Shown piece after piece: positions 1 through 8,196 of a DNA stretch of 17,239 nt. This stretch comes from Anaerolinea sp. GTDB lineage: Bacteria > Chloroflexota > Anaerolineae > Anaerolineales > Villigracilaceae. Made by a program: the position numbers and the translations under genes. The notes below the pieces were generated by a model. That model worked only from the letters and a program-made list of their open reading frames with translations. It did not search any database and was not told the DNA's origin. Each line of letters starts with the position of its first letter. Positions within the stretch are counted from its first letter, which is position 1. The stretch is from NCBI GenBank assembly GCA_020720965.1, contig DYNS01000015.1, forward strand, positions 1 through 17,239. The letters run 5' to 3'.

Positions 1-134
1 GGTGAAGTTGAGGAGGAGGGAGGTCATGGGAGTCTCGGTGGTGAAAGTGAAGAATGGGGGGGGAGTAGGGATTAGAGAGTAGAGAATAGGGAGTAGGAAG
101 CAGGAAAGGGCGCTTATCACTTACCACTTACCAC
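1..134. other. Left-edge non-coding, low-complexity stretch
   Basis: No convincing gene is complete here. Positions 1-59 are purine-rich on the + strand. On the minus strand an ATG at 25-27 opens a frame (MTSLLLNFT) that runs off the left edge. It could be the first codons of a leftward gene following the VTC gene, since bacterial VTC proteins often neighbour a DUF4956 membrane protein. Nine residues and no clear ribosome-binding site cannot support that call. The rest is occupied by the heptanucleotide arrays listed separately. Confidence 0.4.
60..108. repeat. Degenerate heptanucleotide repeat, A/G-rich unit
   Basis: Seven consecutive 7-base units can be laid in register: GGGGAGT, AGGGATT, AGAGAGT, AGAGAAT, AGGGAGT, AGGAAGC, AGGAAAG. 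The rough consensus is AGRGART, and units differ by one to three bases. It is followed within ten bases by a second 7-base array of different sequence. Short 7-bp tandem repeats between genes are known in cyanobacteria and other slow-growing or filamentous bacteria. The function is unknown. Confidence 0.6.
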
Positions 135-159
135 TTACCACTTACCACTTGCCACTTGT
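118..159. repeat. Heptanucleotide tandem repeat CACTTAC (GTAAGTG)
   Basis: Four exact copies of CACTTAC (118-145) are followed by two decayed copies, CACTTGC and CACTTGT (146-159). On the minus strand this reads GTAAGTG. The array contains the TAA stop codon (135-137) and the last codons of the minus-strand VTC gene, so the repeat supplies that protein's extreme C-terminus (…ASGKW). The decayed copies lie inside the coding part and the exact ones outside, which fits selection on the coding copies or growth of the array from the non-coding side. Confidence 0.85.
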
Positions 160-929
160 ACCTCTCTCCCCTCCCGTTCCAGCCAGAGCAGTTTGGCTTT
201 GAGGGGGTTCTTTTTCACTTGCGGGTAGAGCATGGCAACACCAATGGAGTATTTGCTAAAGCCGCGTGAGTGAATATGTTCACCGCGCATGTGCGCCAAA
301 AAGGGAGAATCGGCATGGGCGGAGGTGGTTTTGACCTCGGCAATGGCAAAACCATCCAGACGGGCAATCTCTCCGTTGGCGTGGAAAGCCAGGTTCACAT
401 CCAGGGTAAGGCGCTCCGCGCCATGTTTGCTGACGAGGGTGAGACGGGTGAAGGTGTTCCACAACACCGGGCGCAGAGCGCCGCCGCTGAGGGGGGCAAT
501 TCCCTCCAGCCAGGCGCTGGTCTCCGGCGTAAAGGAGGTGACCTGCGCCGGGGTGGGAATGCGGTCTTTGATGGTGCGGTCTTTGCGGGTCTTGTGCTTC
601 ACTTCCAAAAATGCCAGGCGCGAATCCAGGTACTCCCGGCTGCGAACTTTGTAACGCTCGGCGCGTCCGTTGACGTGGTCGTGGTACAGGTCAAAAACCG
701 GGGTGTCGAAATACAGGGTGCGATAACGGTTCTGGCGCTGACCGTTGATGGAGAGCATCCAGTAATCCGGTTGCAGAGCTGCCAGGGCGTGCAGCAATTG
801 CGCGGTGTTAAGGATGAACTTGGTATCCACCCGATTGAGCAGGGCAACGGCTTCCATCTGCTTCAGGCTGATGGGCGCAAAACTGGCGGAAAGGTTTTGC
901 AAGGTAGGGGCAGGGAAGATGTGCGTCAT
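135..929 (-). CDS. VTC domain protein (polyphosphate polymerase-like)
   Basis: A 264-residue protein of the VTC family, in the triphosphate-tunnel fold. In eukaryotic Vtc4 this domain makes polyphosphate from ATP. Bacterial single-domain homologues are common, but their reaction is mostly untested. Visible signatures are the N-terminal NRVDTKFIL, RTLYFDT, a basic run at about 89-125 with ERYKVRSREY and LEVKHKTRKDRTIKDR, then AEVKT and the C-terminal GFSKYSIGVAMLYP. These alternating charged strands line the tunnel in the family. No transmembrane segment is seen, so it is probably cytosolic. The start is supported by AAGGAG (complement of 935-940), five bases upstream. The stop codon lies inside a heptamer repeat array, so the last residues are probably not conserved. 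It is transcribed away from acpP, which ends in its own terminator upstream. Confidence 0.85.
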   Translation of the reverse strand: MTHIFPAPTLQNLSASFAPISLKQMEAVALLNRVDTKFILNTAQLLHALAALQPDYWMLSINGQRQNRYRTLYFDTPVFDLYHDHVNGRAERYKVRSREYLDSRLAFLEVKHKTRKDRTIKDRIPTPAQVTSFTPETSAWLEGIAPLSGGALRPVLWNTFTRLTLVSKHGAERLTLDVNLAFHANGEIARLDGFAIAEVKTTSAHADSPFLAHMRGEHIHSRGFSKYSIGVAMLYPQVKKNPLKAKLLWLEREGREVQVASGKW

Positions 930-999
930 TTTTTCTCCTTGTTTCGTGCGCTTATCTTATCCCTGCCGGGCGGGTGGGTGGTATATTTTTTGTATAGGC

Positions 1000-1031
1000 G
1001 CAAAACAATAAAGCCGCCCTTGCGGGCGGCT
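1000..1031 (-). terminator. Rho-independent terminator of acpP
   Basis: AGCCGCCC (1012-1019), loop TTGC, GGGCGGCT (1024-1031) form a perfect 8-bp GC-rich stem. Read on the minus strand it is followed by TTTATTGTTTT. It lies 24 bases beyond the acpP stop and separates acpP from the VTC gene downstream. Confidence 0.85.
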
Positions 1032-1054
1032 CTACTGTATAATCGCAAAGTGCT

Positions 1055-1288
1055 TTAGCGGTGAGAATCGATGTAAGAGACGGCTTCACCCACAGTCGTA
1101 ATCTTCTGGGCGTCCTCGTCCGAAATCTCTGCGCCAAATTTGTCTTCAAAAGCCATAATCAACTCAACCAGGTCGAGCGAGTCGGCTTCCAACTCTTCGC
1201 GGAAGCGGGCATCCATGGTGATTTTGCTCTCATCCGCACCGAGCAGGTCAACGATAATTGCTTTAATTTCGGCATAAGTGTCTGCCAT
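1055..1288 (-). CDS. acpP: Acyl carrier protein
   Basis: A 77-residue acidic protein of standard ACP length. It carries growing acyl chains on a 4'-phosphopantetheine arm during fatty-acid synthesis in the cytosol. The attachment serine is Ser37 in the conserved EADSLDLVELIMAFED stretch (helix II), which contacts the synthase enzymes. Four-helix ACP spacing is retained throughout. The start is firm: AGGAGG (complement of 1294-1299) lies five bases upstream of the ATG. It is a single-gene unit with a promoter at about 1329 and a terminator at 1000-1031. No fab genes are adjacent, unlike the fabD-fabG-acpP-fabF order of many bacteria, so its place here says little about regulation. The gene for fni diverges from it. 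Confidence 0.97.
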   Translation of the reverse strand: MADTYAEIKAIIVDLLGADESKITMDARFREELEADSLDLVELIMAFEDKFGAEISDEDAQKITTVGEAVSYIDSHR

Positions 1289-1328
1289 AACGTCCTCCTA
1301 TCAGGTCAAAGGTTTAGTGTCGCAGGGC

Positions 1329-1337
1329 ATTTTACCA
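1329..1337 (-). promoter_or_regulatory. Probable acpP promoter, extended -10
   Basis: On the minus strand TGGTAAAAT is an extended -10 element (TGn + TAAAAT, complement of 1329-1337). It would give a leader of about 33 bases before acpP. No good -35 is seen at 16-18 bp. The call rests on the -10 and its position only. Confidence 0.5.
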
Positions 1338-1389
1338 CCTCTCGGCGGCAGCGCCTGTGCAAGCATTCACGAAACAGGAACACGAACCC

Positions 1390-2427
1390 ATGTCAAAAGT
1401 TGCGCCCATTCAGCAAAGAAAAGATGACCACATCAAAATCAACCTGGAGCAAAACGTCCGTTCTGGAATTTCCACCGGGCTGGAGGCATACCGCTTCACC
1501 CACCAAGCCCTGCCAGAACTGAACCTGGACGAGGTCGATACCCGCCTCAGCCTGTTCGGCAAACCCCTGCAAGCCCCTCTCCTCATCAGTTCCATGACCG
1601 GCGGCACAGCCGATGCAAACGCCATCAACCTGCGCCTCGCCCGCGCCGCCCAGGAATGCGGCTTGGCGATGGGGGTTGGCTCGCAGCGCGCCGCCCTGGA
1701 AAAGCCGGAACTCGCCCCCACCTTTCAGGTGCGGAGCGTAGCGCCAGATATTCTCCTGTTTGCCAACCTGGGCGCGGTGCAGCTCAACTATGGTTACGGG
1801 GCAGAGCAATGCCTGCGGGCAGTGGAAATGATAGAAGCCGATGCCCTCTACCTGCACCTGAACCCCCTGCAAGAAGCCGTACAACACGGCGGAGATGTGA
1901 ACTGGAAGGGGCTAGCCGCCAAAATAGAGCAAGTCTGCAAAACCTTGCCCGTCCCGGTCATTGCCAAAGAAGTGGGTTGGGGAATTTCGCAAGAAACCGC
2001 ACGCCTGCTGGCAAACTGCGGCATCGCCGCCATAGACGTAGCCGGGGCAGGCGGCACAAGCTGGTCTCAGGTGGAAATGTACCGCGCCCCAGACGACTTT
2101 TTGCGAAAGCTCGCCGGAACCTTCATCTCCTGGGGCATACCCACCGCCGACTCTATCCTGGCAGTCCAAACCGCCGCCCCCGGTTTGCCCATTTTTGCCA
2201 GCGGGGGGCTACAAGACGGTTTAGACGTTGCCAAAAGCCTGGCTCTGGGGGCAACCCTGGGCGGCATGGCTGGCGCTTTCCTGCAAGCCGCCTCCATCTC
2301 CACCGATGAGGCTATCGAACTCATGCGCCTCACCGTGCGTCAGTTACAAATCAGCATGTTCGCCGCCGGAGCAGGCAACCTCGCCGCCCTGCGAGAGGGA
2401 AAACTCATCCAAAACGGAACAGGCTAA
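1390..2427 (+). CDS. fni: Type 2 isopentenyl-diphosphate delta-isomerase
   Basis: A 345-residue FMN- and NADPH-dependent enzyme that interconverts IPP and DMAPP, the five-carbon units for quinones, carotenoids and other isoprenoids. It is a TIM-barrel protein, unrelated to type 1 Idi. Family signatures are RKDDHI near the N-terminus, SMTGG, GVGSQR, LHLNPLQE, VIAKEVGWGIS, DVAGAGGTSW and FASGGLQDGLDVAKSLALGA (FMN phosphate loop). Length is typical. I chose ATG 1390 over an upstream GTG at 1357 because AGGAA at 1376-1380 is nine bases before the ATG and homologues start close to the RKDDHI motif. It diverges from acpP and converges with the DUF3592 gene, overlapping its stop by four bases. A carotenoid desaturase gene lies in the facing operon, so isoprenoid functions cluster here although on opposite strands. 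Confidence 0.95.
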   Translation: MSKVAPIQQRKDDHIKINLEQNVRSGISTGLEAYRFTHQALPELNLDEVDTRLSLFGKPLQAPLLISSMTGGTADANAINLRLARAAQECGLAMGVGSQRAALEKPELAPTFQVRSVAPDILLFANLGAVQLNYGYGAEQCLRAVEMIEADALYLHLNPLQEAVQHGGDVNWKGLAAKIEQVCKTLPVPVIAKEVGWGISQETARLLANCGIAAIDVAGAGGTSWSQVEMYRAPDDFLRKLAGTFISWGIPTADSILAVQTAAPGLPIFASGGLQDGLDVAKSLALGATLGGMAGAFLQAASISTDEAIELMRLTVRQLQISMFAAGAGNLAALREGKLIQNGTG

Positions 2428-3058
2428 ACGAACACCTTCTGCACCACAAAAAACACCGCCCCAAACGCCAAACCCAAAAAGCCAGTAATCCCCGGCACAA
2501 CCCAAGCCAGCACGGCACTCTCCCACGAATCAATCCGCGCCTCCAGCGGTTTTCCGGGGGCATAACGCACCGTCACCTCGTCCCCCACCTCGTAAGAAGG
2601 CGGGTCGCTGCCCTCCCGCATCTGCACATCGCGCCGCTTGCCGTCCTCGGCGGTAAAACGCACCACCGGGTAATGAAATTGATTCAATAACCGGTCACGG
2701 TCTTCCGAATCGTACTCTGCCCGCACCTCCATCCCCACCACCACGCCGGGGGCACGCAACTCATCCCAGGAATATCGCAGGGTGGCAAAACCCGTCAGCC
2801 CGGCAACCAGCAACAACAGGGCAGAAATCCCACCAAAGACCCACAGAATCACCCGCAAAGCCGAATCGGTTTCCTTTTGGGTCTGCTCCCACACCACCTC
2901 GTCAAAAGTCGGGTGAGAGGCGTCCGCCATCATCTCCTGCAACTTCTGTCTATCCGCCTGGAGGGGAATATCACGCAGTTGGGAATACCGAACCCCATCC
3001 ACCTCAAACGAAACGGCTTTATCTTCCTGCCACTGCACCGCATAAGACTTTTTCTTCA

Positions 3059-3062
<4 letters not shown>
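2424..3062 (-). CDS. DUF3592 membrane protein
   Basis: A 212-residue protein with two predicted membrane helices, at about 69-97 (VILWVFGGISALLLLVAGLT) and near the C-terminus (VVPGITGFLGLAFGAVFFVV). Between them lies an extracytoplasmic-type beta domain with the DUF3592 pattern: GVVVGMEVRAEYD, FHYPVVRFTAEDGK, and YEVGDEVTVRYAPGKPLEARID. The function of the family is unknown. Its start overlaps the crtI stop in the ATGA arrangement, so it is the last gene of the lacI-crtI-DUF3592 operon and is probably translationally coupled. The acidic N-terminal 65 residues before the first helix have no family I recognise. The stop codon overlaps that of the convergent fni gene, with no terminator hairpin between them. 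Confidence 0.85.
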
Positions 3063-4537
<1,475 letters not shown>

Positions 4538-4545
4538 GGGTCGGC

Positions 4546-5547
4546 TCAGGTCGTTTGGCGTTGAATCAGTTGCAGGGGTAGGTGAATATGTTGGGGCGGG
4601 CGGGAGGGGTCTGCCAGGCGGGTGAGGAGCAGTTCCACCGCCAGGCGACCAGATTCGTCCAGGTGTTGGCGAATGGTGGTCAGGTCGGCGTATTCTGCCA
4701 TATCCAGGTCATCGAAGCCGATGATGGCGAGCTGCTCCGGCACTTTGACCTGCATTTGGCGGGCGGCTTTGAGAACCCCCAGCGCCTGAAAGTCGGTTGC
4801 GGCAAAGATGGCGGTAGGCGGCTGAGGGGCTTGCAGCAGTTCGGCGGCGGCTTGCAGGGCTTTTTCGTGAGTGTAGGGCGCGAGGCGCACAAATTCCGGG
4901 GGGATTTGCAGCCCAGCGGCTTGCATGGCTTGGCGAAAACCCATCAGGCGCATACTGACGGGGTGCATGGCGTATTCTGGCAGGTCGGTATCGCCCAGAA
5001 AGGCAATGCGGGTATGTCCTTTTTGCAAAAGATGCTCGGCTGCCATGCGCCCGCCAACAACATCGTCTATCTGCACGCTGGAAATATCCGGGTGAGGGAA
5101 TTCGATAAAGACCGTCTCTATCCCGGCTTCCATCAGTCGGCGCATGGGGGCGGCTTCCACCGCCAAAGAGACGATGATGAGACCATCCAGGTTGCCGGTG
5201 AGGGGCAGAGAGACCAGGTAACTTTGCAGGTGAGCGGAAGATTCTACGGTGTAGATGATGAGTTCGTATTTCTCCCGCCCCAGGGCAGAGGCGATTCCCC
5301 GCAGACGTTGCACAAAGGAGGGAGCAGTAAAGAAAGGGGTGATGACCCCAATCCGCCCGGTGGATTGTAAGGCACGGGCGCGGGCTTCGGCTTTGGGCAT
5401 GAACTGAAGTGAATCTATGGCTTCGAGGATGCGCTGGCGCGTCTCCGGGTTGACCTTATCCGGGGTGTTGAGAACCCGCGAAACGGTGGCAATGCTCACC
5501 CCGGCAAGGCGGGAGACATCGTAAATGGTGGGTTTTTTAGACGACAT
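4546..5547 (-). CDS. LacI-family transcriptional regulator
   Basis: A 333-residue one-component regulator. The N-terminal lambda-repressor-like helix-turn-helix reads PTIYDVSRLAGVSIATVSRVLN (about residues 6-27), followed by the hinge-region helix (…ARALQSTGRIGVI). A periplasmic-binding-protein-like effector domain extends to the end with GLIIVS, HTRIAFLGD, TAIFAATD and IIGFDDLDMAEY. The effector (usually a sugar or nucleobase) cannot be named. The reading frame is open far upstream, but start ATG 5547 is right: the family's motif begins at once, and the upstream part is antisense to the lipid kinase gene. It is the first gene of an operon with crtI (eight-base gap), an unusual partner for a LacI regulator. 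A LacI-type palindrome lies on its own promoter, so autoregulation is likely. Confidence 0.92.
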   Translation of the reverse strand: MSSKKPTIYDVSRLAGVSIATVSRVLNTPDKVNPETRQRILEAIDSLQFMPKAEARARALQSTGRIGVITPFFTAPSFVQRLRGIASALGREKYELIIYTVESSAHLQSYLVSLPLTGNLDGLIIVSLAVEAAPMRRLMEAGIETVFIEFPHPDISSVQIDDVVGGRMAAEHLLQKGHTRIAFLGDTDLPEYAMHPVSMRLMGFRQAMQAAGLQIPPEFVRLAPYTHEKALQAAAELLQAPQPPTAIFAATDFQALGVLKAARQMQVKVPEQLAIIGFDDLDMAEYADLTTIRQHLDESGRLAVELLLTRLADPSRPPQHIHLPLQLIQRQTT

Positions 5548-5568
5548 AAAATCTCGTGTAAGAAAAGG

Positions 5569-5582
5569 TGAAAGCATTTTCA
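5569..5582. promoter_or_regulatory. Putative LacI-family operator
   Basis: TGAAAGCATTTTCA has perfect 5-bp arms, TGAAA and TTTCA, around a 4-base centre. It matches the LacI/CcpA-family consensus TGnAAnCGnTnnCA except for the central G. It overlaps the last base of the -10 and covers the expected start point of the lacI-type operon, which would let the regulator block its own transcription. It lies 80 bp upstream of the divergent lipid kinase gene. Confidence 0.7.
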
Positions 5583-5610
5583 TTTTATGCCCGCGCCGGG
5601 GAAGTGTCAA
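5582..5610 (-). promoter_or_regulatory. Promoter of the lacI-crtI-DUF3592 operon
   Basis: On the minus strand a perfect -35 TTGACA (complement of 5605-5610) is separated by exactly 17 bp from -10 TAAAAT (complement of 5582-5587). This is the best sigma-70-type promoter in the window. Transcription would start near 5575, inside the operator described next. Confidence 0.8.
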
Positions 5611-5661
5611 CGGGGGGAGAGGGGATTTGTGATAAACTCCCCCGCACTCAGGAACCCTCCC

Positions 5662-6579
5662 ATGAACTATTTCCTCATCGTAAACCCCACCTCCGGGCGC
5701 GGAATGGGAGAAAAATCCATCCCCGCCATCGAACAAAGCCTGCGCGAAGCGGGCATCTCCTATACCCTGCAACGCACCCAACGCCCCTGGCAAGCCGCCG
5801 AACTGGCAGAGCAAGCCGCCCGCGATGGCTACGAGGTAGTCGTCAGCGCCGGGGGAGATGGCACCCTCAACGAGGTCATTAACGGGCTGATGCGTGCAAA
5901 AAAAAGCGGCTTCACCCAAACCGCCCTGGCAGTCCTCGCCATTGGAACCGGCAACGACTTCGCCGGGGGGATGGGAATCCCCTCCCAGTTTGAAAAAAGC
6001 ATTCAGACCCTCATCGCCAATCGGCGCAAAAAAATAGACGTGGGCTGGCTGCAAAGCGAAGAATTCCCCGAGGGGCGCTACTTTGGCAATGGCGTGGGCA
6101 TCGGTTTTGATGCCGCTGTCGGCTTTGCCGCCCTGCAACTGCGCTGGCTGCGCGGAATGCCCGCCTATCTGGTGGGAGTTGTTCAGACGGTGTTTTTTTA
6201 CTACAAACCCCCGCTGCTTAAAATTAGCCTGGACGGTAAAACCCTGCAACAACGCTCGCTGATGGTTTCCATTATGAACGGCAACCGTATGGGCGGCGGG
6301 TTTCGGATGACCCCCAACAGCAAACCGGATGACGGCATGTTCGACTTGTGCATTGCCGCCACTGCCGGAAAGTTACGCATCTTTCAACTTTTGCCACGCT
6401 TCATCAGCGGAACGCAGGAAGGGCAGCCAGAAATTCGGATGGAGAGGGCGAAACGGGTAGAAATTACCGCGCTGGAAGGCAACTTCCCCGCCCATGCAGA
6501 CGGCGAAACCCTCTGCACCGCCGGGAAAACCATCCGACTGGAAATTGTCCCCGCCGCGTTGGAACTCCTCGCCCCCTGA
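5662..6579 (+). CDS. Diacylglycerol/lipid kinase family protein (YegS/BmrU-like)
   Basis: A 305-residue DAGK-catalytic-domain protein that probably phosphorylates diacylglycerol, phosphatidylglycerol or another lipid alcohol at the inner face of the membrane. Diagnostic motifs are NPTSGRG (8-14), the nucleotide-binding GGDGT (64-68) with VSAGGDGTLNEVINGL around it, and AIGTGNDFA at about 93-101. GNGVGIGFDA and the C-terminal PAHADGE complete the YegS/DgkB pattern. Length is typical. ATG 5662 is preceded by AGGAA at 5650-5654, seven bases away; the in-frame upstream part is not family-like. It diverges from the lacI-type gene and ends one base from the convergent HAD-DinB gene. The substrate cannot be inferred. 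Confidence 0.9.
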   Translation: MNYFLIVNPTSGRGMGEKSIPAIEQSLREAGISYTLQRTQRPWQAAELAEQAARDGYEVVVSAGGDGTLNEVINGLMRAKKSGFTQTALAVLAIGTGNDFAGGMGIPSQFEKSIQTLIANRRKKIDVGWLQSEEFPEGRYFGNGVGIGFDAAVGFAALQLRWLRGMPAYLVGVVQTVFFYYKPPLLKISLDGKTLQQRSLMVSIMNGNRMGGGFRMTPNSKPDDGMFDLCIAATAGKLRIFQLLPRFISGTQEGQPEIRMERAKRVEITALEGNFPAHADGETLCTAGKTIRLEIVPAALELLAP

Positions 6580-6580
6580 A

Positions 6581-7780
6581 TCAGCTGCGCCCCAGCGCCT
6601 GGGCGGCTTGCTGAAGGTGAAGCCGGTCATGCGCCGCCATAATCCCCACCATCTCTTGCAGGGTGGTGGGACCAAAGATGGTATGCCGGGCGGGGCGTTG
6701 CCACTCCTCGGCGGAGAGGGAGGAAAGCCGCTCCACAATCTTTTGCCTTACCTCCACAAATTGCGCCAATGCTTGCCCGGCATCTTGCCGCAGGTATTGG
6801 CGCTCTTCTGCCCAGGGGTCGGTATCTACCCCGGCAACGAGGGGATTTTCGGCGTGCAGGACTGCCAAAACACGGGGGAGGTTTACTTCCGCATCCACGT
6901 CTCTCAGGTGGCAAAGAACTTCGCCAAAAGACCATTCCGCCTGGGCGGGGCGGGCAGACAAGGCTGCGGGAGCATGTTGCAGGCTGAGGGTGTGCATGAC
7001 GGCGGGAGTGGCTTGCAGTTGGGCAACCAGGGCAGAGGCGAGATTCCAACGCGGGGTGAGAGTCTCCGGGTCGGTGTTTTCCAAAAAGTCGCGTAAGGCT
7101 TGCAGGTCGCCTTGTGGAATTTGTTCCGCCTGGGGCGTTTGTGCCTGCTCTTGGGGTCTGAGCCAGAAAACGGGAATGCCTGCCTGCGAGGCGGGGAATA
7201 CGTCTCTTTCCAGGCTGTCGCCAATCATCAGCACAGGGGAATCTACCAGCCCCAGCCTTGCCAAAAATTCCGGGTAGTAGGCAACCGAGGCTTTGGCAAA
7301 GTGAAACGTTTCAAAGTCGGAGATGAGGCGGAAGGGGTAGCCCTCCGGGGGCAGGTTTGCCCAGCGCAAACGGTGCAAAATGGCTTTGCGGGGGAAGAGC
7401 GGGTCGGTGGCGATTGCCATATCGTAGCCGCGCTGCTGCGCCCATTCCACAAAGTCCACCGCCTGAGGGCGGGGCTGGGTAAGGTTTTGCAAAGTGGGGA
7501 AGACTTCGTCGTAGAACTGGTCTATGGCTTCTGCCAGGGTTTCTCTGGTTGTGCCAAAGGCGCGGTAAAAGTCCTCGCTAAAGACCTGTTCCAGGGTGCG
7601 GTCTGGGCGGGCGCTGAGGTACATGCGCTGGGTGGAGCGCATGAGTTCGGTCTGAATTTGAGCAGGGGGGATGAGGTGAGCCAGGTGCTGAGTCAGTTTT
7701 TGGAAGTACACCGGCACAAGGCTTTCGATGTTGGAGTCCAGCAGGGTGTCATCCAGGTCAAAGAGCAGGGTGAGGGTCAT
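6581..7780 (-). CDS. HAD-family phosphatase fused to a DinB-like domain
   Basis: A 399-residue two-domain protein. Residues 1 to about 230 are a HAD hydrolase with a complete active site: DLDDT (nucleophile Asp8, acid Asp10), Thr in IATDP, Lys in FAKAS, and the acidic pair in MIGDSLERDVFPASQAG. The helical cap after motif I suggests a small-metabolite phosphatase. Residues about 240-399 form a DinB/YfiT-type four-helix bundle with the metal-ligand triad His291 (in LCHLRDVD), His384 and His388 (in AAHDRLHLQQ). DinB-fold enzymes include thiol transferases and many of unknown function. Both halves look intact, so this is a real fusion and not a sequencing join. It starts inside the stop of the upstream Cys-rich gene (ATGA), which marks them as an operon. 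The combined role is unknown. Confidence 0.85.
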   Translation of the reverse strand: MTLTLLFDLDDTLLDSNIESLVPVYFQKLTQHLAHLIPPAQIQTELMRSTQRMYLSARPDRTLEQVFSEDFYRAFGTTRETLAEAIDQFYDEVFPTLQNLTQPRPQAVDFVEWAQQRGYDMAIATDPLFPRKAILHRLRWANLPPEGYPFRLISDFETFHFAKASVAYYPEFLARLGLVDSPVLMIGDSLERDVFPASQAGIPVFWLRPQEQAQTPQAEQIPQGDLQALRDFLENTDPETLTPRWNLASALVAQLQATPAVMHTLSLQHAPAALSARPAQAEWSFGEVLCHLRDVDAEVNLPRVLAVLHAENPLVAGVDTDPWAEERQYLRQDAGQALAQFVEVRQKIVERLSSLSAEEWQRPARHTIFGPTTLQEMVGIMAAHDRLHLQQAAQALGRS

Positions 7781-8106
7781 TTTTTCACTTCAAAGGGGGG
7801 CGGCAAGGGGTGACATTCCCCGCAGCCGATGTGCGGTTCGGGTACATCTCGCCGGGATTTATGGCAATAAGCGGAGATTTGTACGCGGCGCATAAAGGCG
7901 GCGTGGAAGGGGCGGGCAACTTTGGCGCGTAATTGCAGGTTTTCGCAGGCGTTGGCGCGGGCAACGGCTGGAACGGGGCAGGTCTTGCACAAATCCGCAG
8001 TCCAGGTTTGGTTGGCGGCTTTTAGCAGACGGCACTCTTCCACAGAGCGCCCTCGAAAATAGTCGCCGTAAAAGTAGGGGCAGTCTATACCGGTGGGGGT
8101 ACGCAT
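7777..8106 (-). CDS. Conserved Cys-rich small protein (possible metal or Fe-S site)
   Basis: A 109-residue soluble protein that I cannot place in a named family. It has eight cysteines, at 9, 25, 40, 43, 54, 81, 95 and 98, including two CxxC pairs (LCKTCP at 39-44 and GCGECH at 94-99). The first four are spaced C-x15-C-x14-C-x2-C, which could hold a zinc ion or a [4Fe-4S] cluster. The beginning, GIDCPYFYGDYFRGRSVEECRLL, looks like a constrained conserved core. I chose ATG 8106 because upstream in-frame codons lie in the efp terminator and read as poor protein. No clear Shine-Dalgarno sequence precedes it. It overlaps the start of the HAD-DinB gene by four bases, so the two products are probably made together and may act together. 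Confidence 0.65.
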   Translation of the reverse strand: MRTPTGIDCPYFYGDYFRGRSVEECRLLKAANQTWTADLCKTCPVPAVARANACENLQLRAKVARPFHAAFMRRVQISAYCHKSRRDVPEPHIGCGECHPLPPPFEVKK

Positions 8107-8141
8107 AAGCAAATGGGGTAAGGCGGCGGGATTGTAACACC

Positions 8142-8164
8142 AAAAAACACCCCCTGGGAGGTGT
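8142..8164 (-). terminator. Rho-independent terminator of efp
   Basis: Read on the minus strand, ACACCTCC pairs with GGGGGTGT (one G-U pair) across a two-base or slightly larger loop and runs into TTTTTT (complement of 8142-8147). It lies about 35 bases past the efp stop and just upstream of the Cys-rich gene, so the latter must have its own promoter. A TACAAT on the minus strand (complement of 8131-8136) is a weak candidate. Confidence 0.75.
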
Positions 8165-8196
8165 CCCAAAGGGCGCTAACGAAACTTTTATAAGGC

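Noticed and set aside
1..27. Possible start of a leftward gene (MTSLLLNFT)
   Set aside because: Only nine codons are visible and there is no Shine-Dalgarno sequence. It cannot be supported from this window alone.
118..159. Regular repeats as a possible CRISPR array
   Set aside because: The period is 7 bp with no spacers and there are no cas genes. It is a simple tandem repeat.
1038..1043. TATAAT on the plus strand near the acpP terminator
   Set aside because: It points into the antisense of acpP and no plus-strand gene follows until 1390. Probably chance.
270..1058. Plus-strand open frame (262 codons) opposite the VTC gene
   Set aside because: Antisense of a recognisable family protein. 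It also runs through the acpP terminator hairpin, which a real gene would not do.
5548..6252. Open frame extending the LacI-type regulator upstream by about 235 codons
   Set aside because: It is antisense to the lipid kinase gene, looks like low-quality shadow protein, and the LacI DNA-binding domain starts at the ATG at 5547, downstream of a strong promoter.
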